From Phytopythium helicoides (lineage: Eukaryota > Oomycota > Peronosporomycetes > Pythiales > Pythiaceae), in the NCBI GenBank assembly GCA_024867545.1, contig JANFNE010000052.1, positions 310,001-374,000 on the forward strand: 64,000 nucleotides of DNA. Reading direction: 5' to 3'. The position numbers and the translations under genes were made by a program. The stretch's first letter is position 1. Each line of letters opens with the position of its first letter. Shown here piece after piece: positions 39,594-49,005 of this stretch. A model generated the notes under the pieces. That model did no database searches, was not told the origin of the DNA, and worked only from the letters and a program-made list of their open reading frames with translations.

Positions 39594-41429
39594 TCAATTG
39601 CTCTGTGACGCGCGCAAATGTGACGTGAACAGCCCCTCAATGGACCCGGTGGTGCTCAAGTGCAGCGACGCGGGGCGAACACGACTGCGGCTGAGGCTTC
39701 GACGGCTTTGACGCATCGCTGCGATGCCCAGCGTGATGATGGTCGTGCGGCGGCGACGCTCTTGGGCACCAGCGTTCGGTGGGAAGGTCTCGAAAGGCGT
39801 CGCGTATTGCGTCGAGCCTCGCAGGAAGAGCAGCTCTCGCTCGCCACCCCACGTTACCGCAATGGCAAGTCGCGAGCTCCAGCCGATCAGAGTGAAGATG
39901 CGTTGCAGTGCAAAGCCGAACGCCCGCAGCTCAAAGTCGTGGCGATCGCTAAAGTGAACTTGTAGTAACTGCTTGTTGGTGAGCACCGGTTCGCTAATGG
40001 AGTTGCTTGAGTCACTGCTTGAAGATGGAGGAGGCATGCCGAGCAACAGCACGATATGAACAGCTACAAGCCCAGCGCCAAGCAATGCAAGAGCAACAAC
40101 AAGCGTCGCAAAGCGTCGAGTGAACCCGAGTCTTTCGCGGATAGGAGGCGGGATGGTGTCGAGTAAAAGCACCCATTGGAACCAGAGCCACCAACTCATA
40201 GCAGCAAGCACAACTGAAGGACGCCACATCGCCATGTGAACAGTCGTTATCGAGAATGCCAGGGCCTGAACGACCGAGAAGTTGAAGTCGAATGTGTGCA
40301 CAAGTTCTTGGAGTAGATCTCGCTGCGCGAGGCTGACATACAGCGTGGTGAATGTGATGGTGAAAACTGCGGCGACAGCGGTTCCGGAAAGCAATAGTTG
40401 CTCTGAAGCTTCGCCTCGACAACGAAAGGCAAAGAGGGCAATCCAGGAAACAGTAGTAGCAAGCAGCCCAACTCCGCCGATTGCATTCAATATCACCCGT
40501 CCAGTTTGTGACCATTTGGAGATCCAGTGCACCACTCCGGGGATGAAAGTATTCCGAGTATCGATGACGAAATTGGCTAGTCCATGAACTTTGATGGGCT
40601 GCATCGGTTGCTTGGAAATGGTGGCGAAAGCTGACGGGATAGCATAGATTGTCACGCGCTTGTCTCTTCGAGGACGTTGTCGGCGCGGAGCGAGCTCAAG
40701 CACAGCCTTGAGCATGACACAATGGATCATGGCACTTCTAAGGGATTTTTCGTCGTCCTTGGTGAGATGCTTGCGATATGCAAGCTTGATCATGAAGATA
40801 GCAAGTGTGGAGGATGTGAAAACTACGATATCGCCAGCGTTGAGAACCAACCGCCCCAGCTTGAGGTGACCGAAGTGACCGTCCACAATGTATCTTGTGC
40901 CACAAAGCGCGCCAAGCAGAAACATCCCAGGAATGGCAGCGCTTACAGACTTTGTGGCTGCTGCGAATGTCCGAAAGTTGGCATCAATCAAGAGAACAAC
41001 CTGAAAGGCTGTAGCTGACGCCAAGCACATGAATGATCGAATGTCATCGTAAATACTCGCAATGCTCAACCAGTGCACGATGTTGAGAAAAGAGAGGAAC
41101 CAAAACTCGTAGCTCGATTTCAAAAGGGCAACGACAACATCCAGCGACAGCAGCCCAACAATGAAAAGAATAGGAATGACACTCACAAACAGAGCGCACG
41201 TGATAGCTGTCCGAATTACGGTGGAGTTGACGAAGAGGATGCCGAGGTATGCCAATGCTCCTATGCGAGTTATCCTTGCCAGCTGCGCGTGCTTGGTACG
41301 AGCGAAGGTGAGGAACAATTCATACAATGGCGTTGATAATAGCGCACTCGCTGGTGTTCGCGCAAGATCTACAATCGGTGGAGATCGCGCCACCCGCAAC
41401 TCGTAGAACCACTCATCGTCCGCTGCCAT
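39594..41429 (-). CDS. Uncharacterised polytopic membrane protein, family member 1
   Basis: 611 residues with roughly ten hydrophobic segments, no known domain. It belongs to a family with four members in this window. The shared landmarks are: an N-terminal start followed by a P.[VI][DN][LV] stretch (SPPIVDLARTPAS); a YEFWFLSFLN motif with [IV][FY][GD]D[LI]R downstream (SIYDDIRS); an invariant DANFRTF; a basic region between two helix groups; a P..RERLGFTRRFA motif near residue 430; and ELLFLRG near the C terminus followed by PFETFP. The C terminus is longer than in the others, basic and Ser-rich. Orthologous function is unknown; the conserved polar motifs between helices could form a transport or sensing site. 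It is followed immediately by RidA and preceded by a FYVE gene, all on the same strand. Confidence 0.75.
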   Translation of the reverse strand: MAADDEWFYELRVARSPPIVDLARTPASALLSTPLYELFLTFARTKHAQLARITRIGALAYLGILFVNSTVIRTAITCALFVSVIPILFIVGLLSLDVVVALLKSSYEFWFLSFLNIVHWLSIASIYDDIRSFMCLASATAFQVVLLIDANFRTFAAATKSVSAAIPGMFLLGALCGTRYIVDGHFGHLKLGRLVLNAGDIVVFTSSTLAIFMIKLAYRKHLTKDDEKSLRSAMIHCVMLKAVLELAPRRQRPRRDKRVTIYAIPSAFATISKQPMQPIKVHGLANFVIDTRNTFIPGVVHWISKWSQTGRVILNAIGGVGLLATTVSWIALFAFRCRGEASEQLLLSGTAVAAVFTITFTTLYVSLAQRDLLQELVHTFDFNFSVVQALAFSITTVHMAMWRPSVVLAAMSWWLWFQWVLLLDTIPPPIRERLGFTRRFATLVVALALLGAGLVAVHIVLLLGMPPPSSSSDSSNSISEPVLTNKQLLQVHFSDRHDFELRAFGFALQRIFTLIGWSSRLAIAVTWGGERELLFLRGSTQYATPFETFPPNAGAQERRRRTTIITLGIAAMRQSRRSLSRSRVRPASLHLSTTGSIEGLFTSHLRASQSN

Positions 41430-41529
41430 GGAAAGCGATTTGTCTATCTCTGAATTGATTGATACGTTTGGGAAATAACGTGTCTACGCTCTAAAAACAG
41501 CATCACAAGGTCAACTCTTGCTGATGGAA

Positions 41530-42858
41530 CTAACCAAAGAACTCGCGTGCAACGTCTGGTAGCTCCGAACTAGAAGGTGACACAATCGACTGGCTTACGA
41601 ATGATTGCAACAGTGATCGCTCGCTGGCGCTACTGCACTCGAATGTCTCGCGCGGATCCACATGCTCCGAGATTTCGTTCGCAGCGACAGCAGCAGCATC
41701 CGTGGACATCGCTGTTTCAACGCAAGACAGGCAGAAACTCACGGGTCGCTGAATCACCTTGCCAGGCTTCGCCTTCCTAGGTAGAAAACTCAGCGTATGA
41801 GTTGCCACACAGGCCCCACATACTGACGCACCGCACGCTTGACAAGTCTTGGCTTTCCCTAGAGTGGTGAAGTGACCACAACCAGAGCACATTGACGCTT
41901 TGCCCGAATCAGCACTCTCGCTCCCTCCCCTCCTTCTGCGATTCCGAACAATCCAATTCAACTTCTTCATCTGACCACAGTACACTCCTCGCTCGTACGA
42001 CATCAGCGCTCGAGCTGTACCCGGAACCGCCAGACTCGTAGGAATGTCGCCAAACACGTCAACGAAACCCTTCATGAAAACCTCGACAGTCCCAGCATCC
42101 TTCTGACGGAAGACACTGCAGATCGAGTAGCTTCCACGCACGATTTGGAAGTCGGCCAATTCACGCACACCCGGAATGCGGAGCGAATGCAGCACGTTGT
42201 ATCCGAGTTCCTCTCCTTCTGCTGTCGTGATGGTTCCGATCGCATCGAGGTACACGAAGTCTCTCGGATGTAGCACTTTCCGCGTGAGTCTGGCTCCGAA
42301 CGACGGCGCGAGTTCGCTCACCACCCACTTGAGGTGTAAACCACGAAGAGGTTCTTCTGTAGTCGGTTCGACGATAGCGGCTAGGATCTTAGAGTCGACG
42401 ACCTTGTCCAACATGTACGAGCTTTTGATGTACTGGAGATCGCGTGACGTTGTTTGATGGAGTCCGTAGAGCAGGTCGTGGAGGTTACCGTCCACGGTAC
42501 CGGTGACGAGGACTGCGTGCAGCTTGGTTGAGAGTAGGCTCATCGTCCCGACCACAGGCCCCCTTGAGATGTCAGAAGGCAGATTCGCGTCCGCGCCACT
42601 TTGCACGGCTGCAATTTGAGCTCGTGCGATGGCCGCCACGTCTCCGATTGTACGATCGGCGTATGCCGAGAGTCCGCGACGAGTTTTCACGTGTTTCCAG
42701 ACTTGCTCATCGAGCACAGCTCCTTGCTCGGTGTGAAAGCGCTGAAGCTGGTCAACGGCGTCGCGGATGATAGCATCTGTGAGCTTTTGGAGTTCCTGAA
42801 CTTCATCTTCGGCCACTCGAACTGTCGGGAACAGGTTGTCGGGCAGCGGGAATCGCAT
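41530..42858 (-). CDS. START/degenerate FYVE zinc-finger protein 1
   Basis: 442 residues from MRFPLPDNLFPTVRVAEDEV, the N terminus typical of the large oomycete START-FYVE group. Residues about 60-290 form a START-like lipid-binding region (QVWKHVKTRRGLSAYADR, FVYLDAIGTITTAEGEELGY, RGSYSICSVFRQ). A zinc-binding region follows at about 320-385 (CSGCGHFTTLGKAKTCQACGASVCGACV and FCLSC). In classical FYVE domains the second cysteine pair is embedded in a RRHHCR motif that binds PI3P; here that place reads KAKTCQ, so PI3P binding is doubtful. The open frame upstream of MRFPLP is also similar between the two copies but shorter in one. It has a tandem paralog at 44719-46041. Confidence 0.8.
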   Translation of the reverse strand: MRFPLPDNLFPTVRVAEDEVQELQKLTDAIIRDAVDQLQRFHTEQGAVLDEQVWKHVKTRRGLSAYADRTIGDVAAIARAQIAAVQSGADANLPSDISRGPVVGTMSLLSTKLHAVLVTGTVDGNLHDLLYGLHQTTSRDLQYIKSSYMLDKVVDSKILAAIVEPTTEEPLRGLHLKWVVSELAPSFGARLTRKVLHPRDFVYLDAIGTITTAEGEELGYNVLHSLRIPGVRELADFQIVRGSYSICSVFRQKDAGTVEVFMKGFVDVFGDIPTSLAVPGTARALMSYERGVYCGQMKKLNWIVRNRRRRGGSESADSGKASMCSGCGHFTTLGKAKTCQACGASVCGACVATHTLSFLPRKAKPGKVIQRPVSFCLSCVETAMSTDAAAVAANEISEHVDPRETFECSSASERSLLQSFVSQSIVSPSSSELPDVAREFFG

Positions 42859-44718
42859 GGTGAAGTTGCAAGTCTCGTTCAGCCTTGAAACTAGTGAAAG
42901 AAGTAAGGAGCGAAGGCGAATGGTAGAGACATTGGGACCCTGCTGTCGCATCAAGGTCCGAGCCGGAGTCCGAGATGCTCTCGTAGCGAGCAGAGCCGCT
43001 GCGGTGCTCGGAGCATCTAGCCTGAAGCCAAGTGTTTAGCGCGCATAGTGTATGACATGTGGTGGATGGCTGGCGATGATCTGCTCAGCCATCGGACTCA
43101 ACTGGTGACAAGTGCTGACGTACGCGTCACGTCCTTCCTGTAACGGACGTTTGGTCATCATCATGCTCGCGGTGGTATAAAGCCACGAAGGTGAATTCTC
43201 CACAGGGATGGTCGACATGGCACGCTTTATAGCTGCTGGTACTGTTTGATACAGGCTGGAGGATGGGATACAGCCGACTTGCAAACAGCTGTGACGGCAC
43301 CGAAGAAATCTAGCAATGCTGGATGTGCAGTGCCAGGGCCACCGTATGTGCTCTTTGCACCGCAATTCGGATCTTGAACTGCGAATCGCAGTCTGCGAGC
43401 ACCGAATGGAGTGAAAGTTTCAAGTGTTGCATAATGTAGGAACCTGCATCTTATTTCGTTTGATGAAGCAGTCATGACCGGTTGCGCTGGGGAGCTGACA
43501 CATGTAGCTGTCGGGAAAATGACAAAACAGGGTGTGATCTTGAAAGTAATGACAATTTGCACTTATGGCGACAAAAAGGGGTGTTCTAATCGAACTTAAT
43601 TCCCATTTAGGGATCATTTTTCATAATGTCAGATAGGGGTGTTGCAAAGTTTTGAGCGTCAAATCTGGGGGTACCCACCCACTCTGTGTCATAGAGCCTG
43701 TGGTGCTCGAAGAGCTTGAAATACCGGACACCCGTCCTGAGCTAGTTATCGTTTCTCAACAGTGAGATTTGGTGATCGCTGTTGGCTCATGGCCAAGGCT
43801 ATACTGAGTTGAATTTACCGACATGCTGTCTCTGCTGAGCAATTTATTGTTGGTCTATAAGTTGCCAGCAAGAAGCGCATGTAGCTCAGCATGTAGCTTA
43901 TACATCTCTCCAATTGAGCACGACTACTGAACTAAGGGTGAGATTACCTTGTAGACCCTTGCCGCGAAATGTAGTTAAGAATGACATCAATTGGACCCAG
44001 CAACCACTTCGGTCAATCGCATTACTGCGCATGACAGTGCCAACGCATTCGCGCGGTGTACTTATATATGCAACAATCTCAACTTATCACGACAAAAAGG
44101 GGTGTCATTCTGAAGTATTTCCTTGAATGTCAGGGTGATAAATTAGAACACCCCTTTTTGTCGCCTTAAGTGCAAATTGTCATTACTTTCAAGATCACAC
44201 CCTGTTTTGTCATTTTCCCGTAGCTGTCAGGATATCTTGAGCAAGCTGGCTGTACACTGGAACGTGCAGAGTTGGCTATTCAAAGTTGGACCATGATCGA
44301 TCGATATATGCTAATTGAATCTTTGGTAACCTCGCCAGGGATCTTGTTGATCACAATATCGCAGAGGCAACTTCGCAATGTCGGCGCTGGATAAATCTAT
44401 AGAGCAAAAACATTTGAACATGCCAATACATAGGATTGTGGAGCTCCCAAGTGAGGTGACAGTCACGGTCAACTCCAGCCGAACCATTGAAGCTAATGTG
44501 GTGTCAAGCGAAGGGAGCTCGAGCTTGCGGTGATCGAAACTGTGATGTAGATCCCCTTCCCCCAAAAACGTCATCGGCAAACGGATCGAGAGTGCAGTCT
44601 TTCCACCGCTATTTATTACTACACCAACGTTCAGTACTACGAGATAGAAAATCAACTCGATAGCTAACAGTTCTATTGAACTCGCTCCGTCTTCGTGACA
44701 CTCCTCGACACAACATAG
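42859..44718. other. Intergenic region between the two FYVE genes
   Basis: Holds the MULE-like element at 43513-44219, listed separately. The first about 150 bases (to about 43015) are similar to the region upstream of the second FYVE gene (46042-46190), so they belong to the duplicated unit. A 114-codon frame at 44311-44655 (minus) has no recognisable family and is not called. Confidence 0.5.
43513..44219. mobile_element. Non-autonomous Mutator-like element (707 bp)
   Basis: The ends are inverted repeats of about 78 bases (43513-43590 and 44142-44219) beginning GGGAAAATGACAAAACAGGG and identical except for one or two bases. Immediately outside both ends lies the same nine-base sequence GTAGCTGTC (43504-43512 and 44220-44228), a target-site duplication. 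A 9-bp duplication together with long terminal inverted repeats is typical of Mutator-like transposons. The interior has no transposase frame, so it is a passive derivative. A further CGACAAAAAGGGGTGT motif of the inner repeat end recurs directly near 44,090, forming a secondary hairpin with the right end. Confidence 0.85.
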
Positions 44719-46041
44719 TTACCCAAAGAACTCATGAGCTGCACCTGGAAGCTCCGAACTAGAAGGTGATACAGCATACGCTAATGATTCAGTTGGAGAT
44801 CGCTCACTAGTGCTACTGCACTCAAATGTCTCGCGCGGATCCGCATGCTCCGAGATTTCGTTTGCGGCAACAGTAGCAGCATCTATGGACATCGCTGTTT
44901 CAACGCAAGGCAGACAGAAACTCACGGATCGCTGAAGCACCTTGCCAGGCTTTGCCTTCCTAGGTAGAAAACTCAGCGTATGAGTTGCCATACAGGCCCC
45001 ACACAATGACGCACCACACGCTTGGCAAGCCTTGGCTTTCCCTAGAGTGGTGGAGTGACCACAACCAGAGCACATCGACGCTTTGCCCGAACCAGCACTC
45101 TCGTTCCCTCCTCTTCTTCTGCGATTTCGAACAATCCAATTCAACTTCTTCATCTGACCGCAGTACACTCCTCGCTCGTACGACATCAACGCTCGAGCTG
45201 TACCAGGAACCGCCAGACTCGTAGGAAGGTCGCCAAACACGTCAACGAAACCCTTCATGAAAACCTCGACAGTCCCAGCAACCTTCTGACGGAAGACACT
45301 GCAGATCGAGTAGCTTCCGCGCACGATTTGGAAATCGGCCAATTCACGCACACCAGGAATGTGGAGCGAATGCAGCACGTTGTATCCGAGCTCCTCTCCT
45401 TCTGCTGTCGTGATAGTCCCGATCGCATCGAGGTACACGAAGTCTCTCGGATGCAGCACTTTCCGTGTGAGTTTAGCTCCGAACGACGGCGCGAGTTCGC
45501 TCACCGCCCACTTGAGGTGTAAACCACGAAGAGGTTCTTCTACAGTTGGTTCGACGATAGCGGCTAGGATCTTGGAGTCCACGACCTTGTCCAGCATGTA
45601 CGAGCTTTTGATGTACTGGAGATCGCGTGACGTTGTTTGATGGAGTCCGTAGAGCAGGTCGTGGAGGTTGCCGTCTACGGTGCCGGTGACGAGGACCGCG
45701 TGCAGCTTGGTTGAGAGTAGGCTCATCGTCCCGACCACAGGCCCCATCAAGACGTCAGAAGGCAGATTCGCGTCTGCGCCACTTCGCACTGCTGCAATTT
45801 GAGCTCGTGCGATGGCCGCCACGTCGCCGATTGTACGATCGGCGTATGCCGAGAGTCCGCGACGAGTTCTCACGTGTTTCCAGACTTGCTCATCGAGCAC
45901 AGCTCCTTGCTCGGTGTGGAAGTGCTGAAACTGGTCAACGGCGTCACGAACGATAGCATCTGTGAGCTTTTGGAGTCCCTGAACTTCGTCTTCGGCGACT
46001 CGAACTGTCGGGAACAAGTTGTCGGGCAGCGGGAATCGCAT
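44719..46041 (-). CDS. START/degenerate FYVE zinc-finger protein 2
   Basis: 440 residues, tandem paralog of the gene at 41530-42858 with about 90 percent shared residues by eye. Same layout: MRFPLPDNLFPTVRVAEDEV, START-like region, then CSGCGHSTTLGKAKACQACGASLCGACM and FCLPC. The PI3P-binding RRHHCR motif is again replaced (KAKACQ), so the change predates the duplication. The C termini diverge after FECSS (SERSPTESLAYAVSP here). The similarity extends about 150 bases upstream of the start codon, and the two copies are separated by the Mutator-like element. Expected role is membrane or lipid-linked signalling, unproven. Confidence 0.8.
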   Translation of the reverse strand: MRFPLPDNLFPTVRVAEDEVQGLQKLTDAIVRDAVDQFQHFHTEQGAVLDEQVWKHVRTRRGLSAYADRTIGDVAAIARAQIAAVRSGADANLPSDVLMGPVVGTMSLLSTKLHAVLVTGTVDGNLHDLLYGLHQTTSRDLQYIKSSYMLDKVVDSKILAAIVEPTVEEPLRGLHLKWAVSELAPSFGAKLTRKVLHPRDFVYLDAIGTITTAEGEELGYNVLHSLHIPGVRELADFQIVRGSYSICSVFRQKVAGTVEVFMKGFVDVFGDLPTSLAVPGTARALMSYERGVYCGQMKKLNWIVRNRRRRGGNESAGSGKASMCSGCGHSTTLGKAKACQACGASLCGACMATHTLSFLPRKAKPGKVLQRSVSFCLPCVETAMSIDAATVAANEISEHADPRETFECSSTSERSPTESLAYAVSPSSSELPGAAHEFFG

Positions 46042-47074
46042 GGTGAAGCTGCGAGTCTCGTTCAGCCTTGAAACTAGTGAAAGTAAGGAGCGACGGCGAA
46101 TGGTAGAGACATCGGGGCCCTGCTGTCGCATCAACGTCCGAGCCGGAGTCCGAGATGCTCTCGTCGCGAGCAGAGCCGCTGCAGATGCCGCATCGTAATG
46201 ATTGCAAGTGGGCCGCGCAGATAGCCGTTTGCATCGGATGCCTATCCGTTTCCGGCGCACCAAGCTTTGGTAATACTGAAGAAGGAAATGGATTCGTATG
46301 CATCTCGCATGTTAGCACGCAGCACAACTTCTTGGCACCTTTGTTGTTAGCCATACCATTATTTGAACTACGTCTTGTACAGTCTACAGAGTGGACTCGA
46401 ATGCGATCTTCAATTGTAAGCATCCAGTGATGGCTCTAACAGAAGCAGAAGGATGTCAGAGCAGTTTCAATACAGCACCCGATCAGCACGTATGTTCGGT
46501 CTTGATCGTGAACGTCAGTGCAATGATGGTGAGCGCGGTACACTCCGAGCGCAAACTTTGTCAATCCGGCAAAATTCAGGCAACTGCACATCGCTGGATC
46601 ATCGAGTGACTGAGAACTACTTCCTCATGCAGTGTAAAGAAGCAAATCGCCTGCACAAGGCAAAGCCCATGATGCGGGTTGCGCACTTGGAGTGAGCTAT
46701 TGCTGCAAGTGTGACTGCACAATGGCACGACTGAATAGTACACAACTCATTTGATGTGGCTTTGCAACTATCTCGCAGCATGTCGCCAGCACCATGATGG
46801 GGACCCATGATGCTTATGAGCGTGCCGCCCGGGACAGGCTCCGAGATGAAAACGTTTCATGCGTCGGACTGACACATCAAGAGAGATAAGGATTCGTGGT
46901 CTCCCGCTTGAATGCCAATTGTTGTCTTTCAGGACGACGCCGAATGTATCCACCACGGAAGATTGAGACCTTTGTGCCTCAACTGGCTCCACTAGAGTGC
47001 TAATATCGAAGTGAACAAACTTCGTCGCTGGGCTCTCACTGCATTCTGCTGCAGTAAAAACATCGTCAGTATAG
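46042..47074. other. Intergenic region with an unassigned minus-strand frame
   Basis: The first 150 bases repeat the flank of the other FYVE gene. From about 47060 down to 46790 a minus-strand frame without stop reads DVFTAAECSESPATKFVHFD, STLVEPVEAQ, VVLKDNNW and ILISLDVSVRRM. It follows the stop of membrane protein 2 and may be an extra exon or a decayed C-terminal extension of that gene. No other content seen. Confidence 0.35.
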
Positions 47075-48910
47075 CTAGTGTCGTCTCAAGGACGGTACGA
47101 TGCTGACAATCGCTCTTCGCTGGGACGGCGTCTGCACAGGGAAAGTTTCAAACGGACTTTCATACTCGATGAGACCCTGGATGAAGAGGAGTTCGTCCTC
47201 ATGGCCATGCGCGAACTCGAAAGCAAGTCGGGTGCTCCAACCGATGATGCTGGCCACGCGCTGGATGGCAAAAGTAGAGGCTCGCATCTCGAATGGTCTG
47301 TGGCCGATGTCGACGCTCCATAACACAAGATTCTCGATAATATCCTCATTGGGTGAGAAGAACATTGCTGCTGCTGCTGCCAGAGCACTAAGCAGTAGTA
47401 GCACCATAATACCTGTTGCGAATCGCTTTTGGAATCGCAGGCGCTCTCTTGCGAGTGGTGTGAGCGCATCTAGAAGCAGTATCCACTGAAACCAGAGCCA
47501 CCACGTGATGGCTGGAAGGCATAGGTACAATCTCCAACGCACCATCGCGCACTGACAGATCGTGAGCGCGTAGATCTGAAACATTGAGAACATAAAGTCA
47601 AAGTTGAATACAAGCGATATCATTACGTCTCGCTGCCACAAACATGCGAACGCTCCAGTAAACAAAAGAGTGGAAATTGTTGAGGTCGCACTGACCGCGA
47701 GAATTAAGTCGGATCGATAAGCATTCCAGTAGATGATTTGTGAGGTTGCGACTGAAGTGGCGACGCCAAGAAAGCCTGTGAAGTACAGGATTACAATCGT
47801 CCACTTAGATCGATCTGGACATGTGAGCCACGACATGTTCGTCGCGTTTAGAATGAGTGTTCGTGCAGCGTCTACGATAAAGATCGGTGCCATTGACAAA
47901 CGAAGCTTCTGCCGCTTGTGAGGTGCTGTGCGTTTGCGAATGCGGCTCGTCTCTACCGCTTCGCTCACTGATACCCCATTGCGCCGATGGCGCTCGTGTG
48001 TCGGTACGAGCCGCAAGCGAGCCCGAAGTACAACACACGGAACTTCATGGAAACCGAAGGGCGTCATGTGCCTGCGCATATGCTTGTAGTACACTTTCTT
48101 GACCATGAATAGCACTAGAGTCGACGTTGTGAAGAGAACAACATCACTCACAACGATAGGTACCCCGCTAAAGAAAAACAAAATGTGCTTTGCGTCTGTA
48201 ATCAAGTCGAGAGCGCAGCACGCTCCGATGGCTGCAACGGATGGGATCCCAATCACAACGGAGCGTGTTGTGGTTGGAAATGTGCGGTAGTTGGCATCAA
48301 TGACAACGATCGTCTGCACGCTCAGCCATATAGCAATACAAGATATCGACCTTAAGTCGCCAAAGATGCTCGAAAGAGCCGCAAATTGGACGGCGTTAAT
48401 GATTGACATGAACCAAAACTCGTAGTTGTGGATAAGCAGCGCAATAACATCTAATGAAAGGAATGCAATGACACCAAAGAGAGTCACGCATGAACCCATA
48501 TACGCAAGAGCAAGTGCTGCCCTGGCATCGGGATCGGGAATCACCAGAATCCCTAGGAGTCCGAGGGATAACAGTCGGTAGAGTAAAGTGCACAGGTGAA
48601 AGCGTGTCCGCATAAAGTTGAGCAACCGCAGATAACTGTCCCTGGACAAAAACTTCATGGCGAGTGTCCTGGAGACATTTACAGTTGGAAGTGGGCGAGA
48701 AAGTTGAAGCTCGTAAAGCCGCGAACACCTGCCATTCGATGTCCCTGGGAGAGCAGGTGTTCGTCGAAGCTCGTACTGTTGTCGGAGATTTCGAAGAAGA
48801 TGGTCGGGTGGCCCAGTCAATGGGATCACCTGAGGGTGGTGTTTCATAGCTATTGCTTCCACGACGACGACGATGAGTTGGCGGTGTAAGTTACCATTCG
48901 TGGTTGCCAT
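47075..48910 (-). CDS. Uncharacterised polytopic membrane protein, family member 2
   Basis: 611 residues from the first ATG (MATTNGNLHRQ); another possible start is MKHHPQVIP, 21 codons later. It aligns with member 1 over most of its length: LYELQLSRPLPTVNVSRT, NYEFWFMSIINAVQ with SSIFGDLRS, DANYRTF, DALTPLARERLRFQKRFA, and DELLFIQG followed by SPFETFP. About ten hydrophobic helices; a basic loop (MRRHMTPFGFHEVPC) lies between helix groups. Members 1 and 2 flank the FYVE pair in the same orientation, so the arrangement TM-FYVE-FYVE-TM may have arisen by duplication of a two-gene unit followed by inversion of order. Function unknown. Confidence 0.75.
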   Translation of the reverse strand: MATTNGNLHRQLIVVVVEAIAMKHHPQVIPLTGPPDHLLRNLRQQYELRRTPALPGTSNGRCSRLYELQLSRPLPTVNVSRTLAMKFLSRDSYLRLLNFMRTRFHLCTLLYRLLSLGLLGILVIPDPDARAALALAYMGSCVTLFGVIAFLSLDVIALLIHNYEFWFMSIINAVQFAALSSIFGDLRSISCIAIWLSVQTIVVIDANYRTFPTTTRSVVIGIPSVAAIGACCALDLITDAKHILFFFSGVPIVVSDVVLFTTSTLVLFMVKKVYYKHMRRHMTPFGFHEVPCVVLRARLRLVPTHERHRRNGVSVSEAVETSRIRKRTAPHKRQKLRLSMAPIFIVDAARTLILNATNMSWLTCPDRSKWTIVILYFTGFLGVATSVATSQIIYWNAYRSDLILAVSATSTISTLLFTGAFACLWQRDVMISLVFNFDFMFSMFQIYALTICQCAMVRWRLYLCLPAITWWLWFQWILLLDALTPLARERLRFQKRFATGIMVLLLLSALAAAAAMFFSPNEDIIENLVLWSVDIGHRPFEMRASTFAIQRVASIIGWSTRLAFEFAHGHEDELLFIQGLIEYESPFETFPVQTPSQRRAIVSIVPSLRRH

Positions 48911-49005
48911 ACGTTTCACTGGGCTCCACAAATAGCATCACCGTTCGCCCCATTTTTTCGTTTAGACCCATTTAAGTTTTAGTACCGCGCTTCGGCAAAA
49001 GGCCA

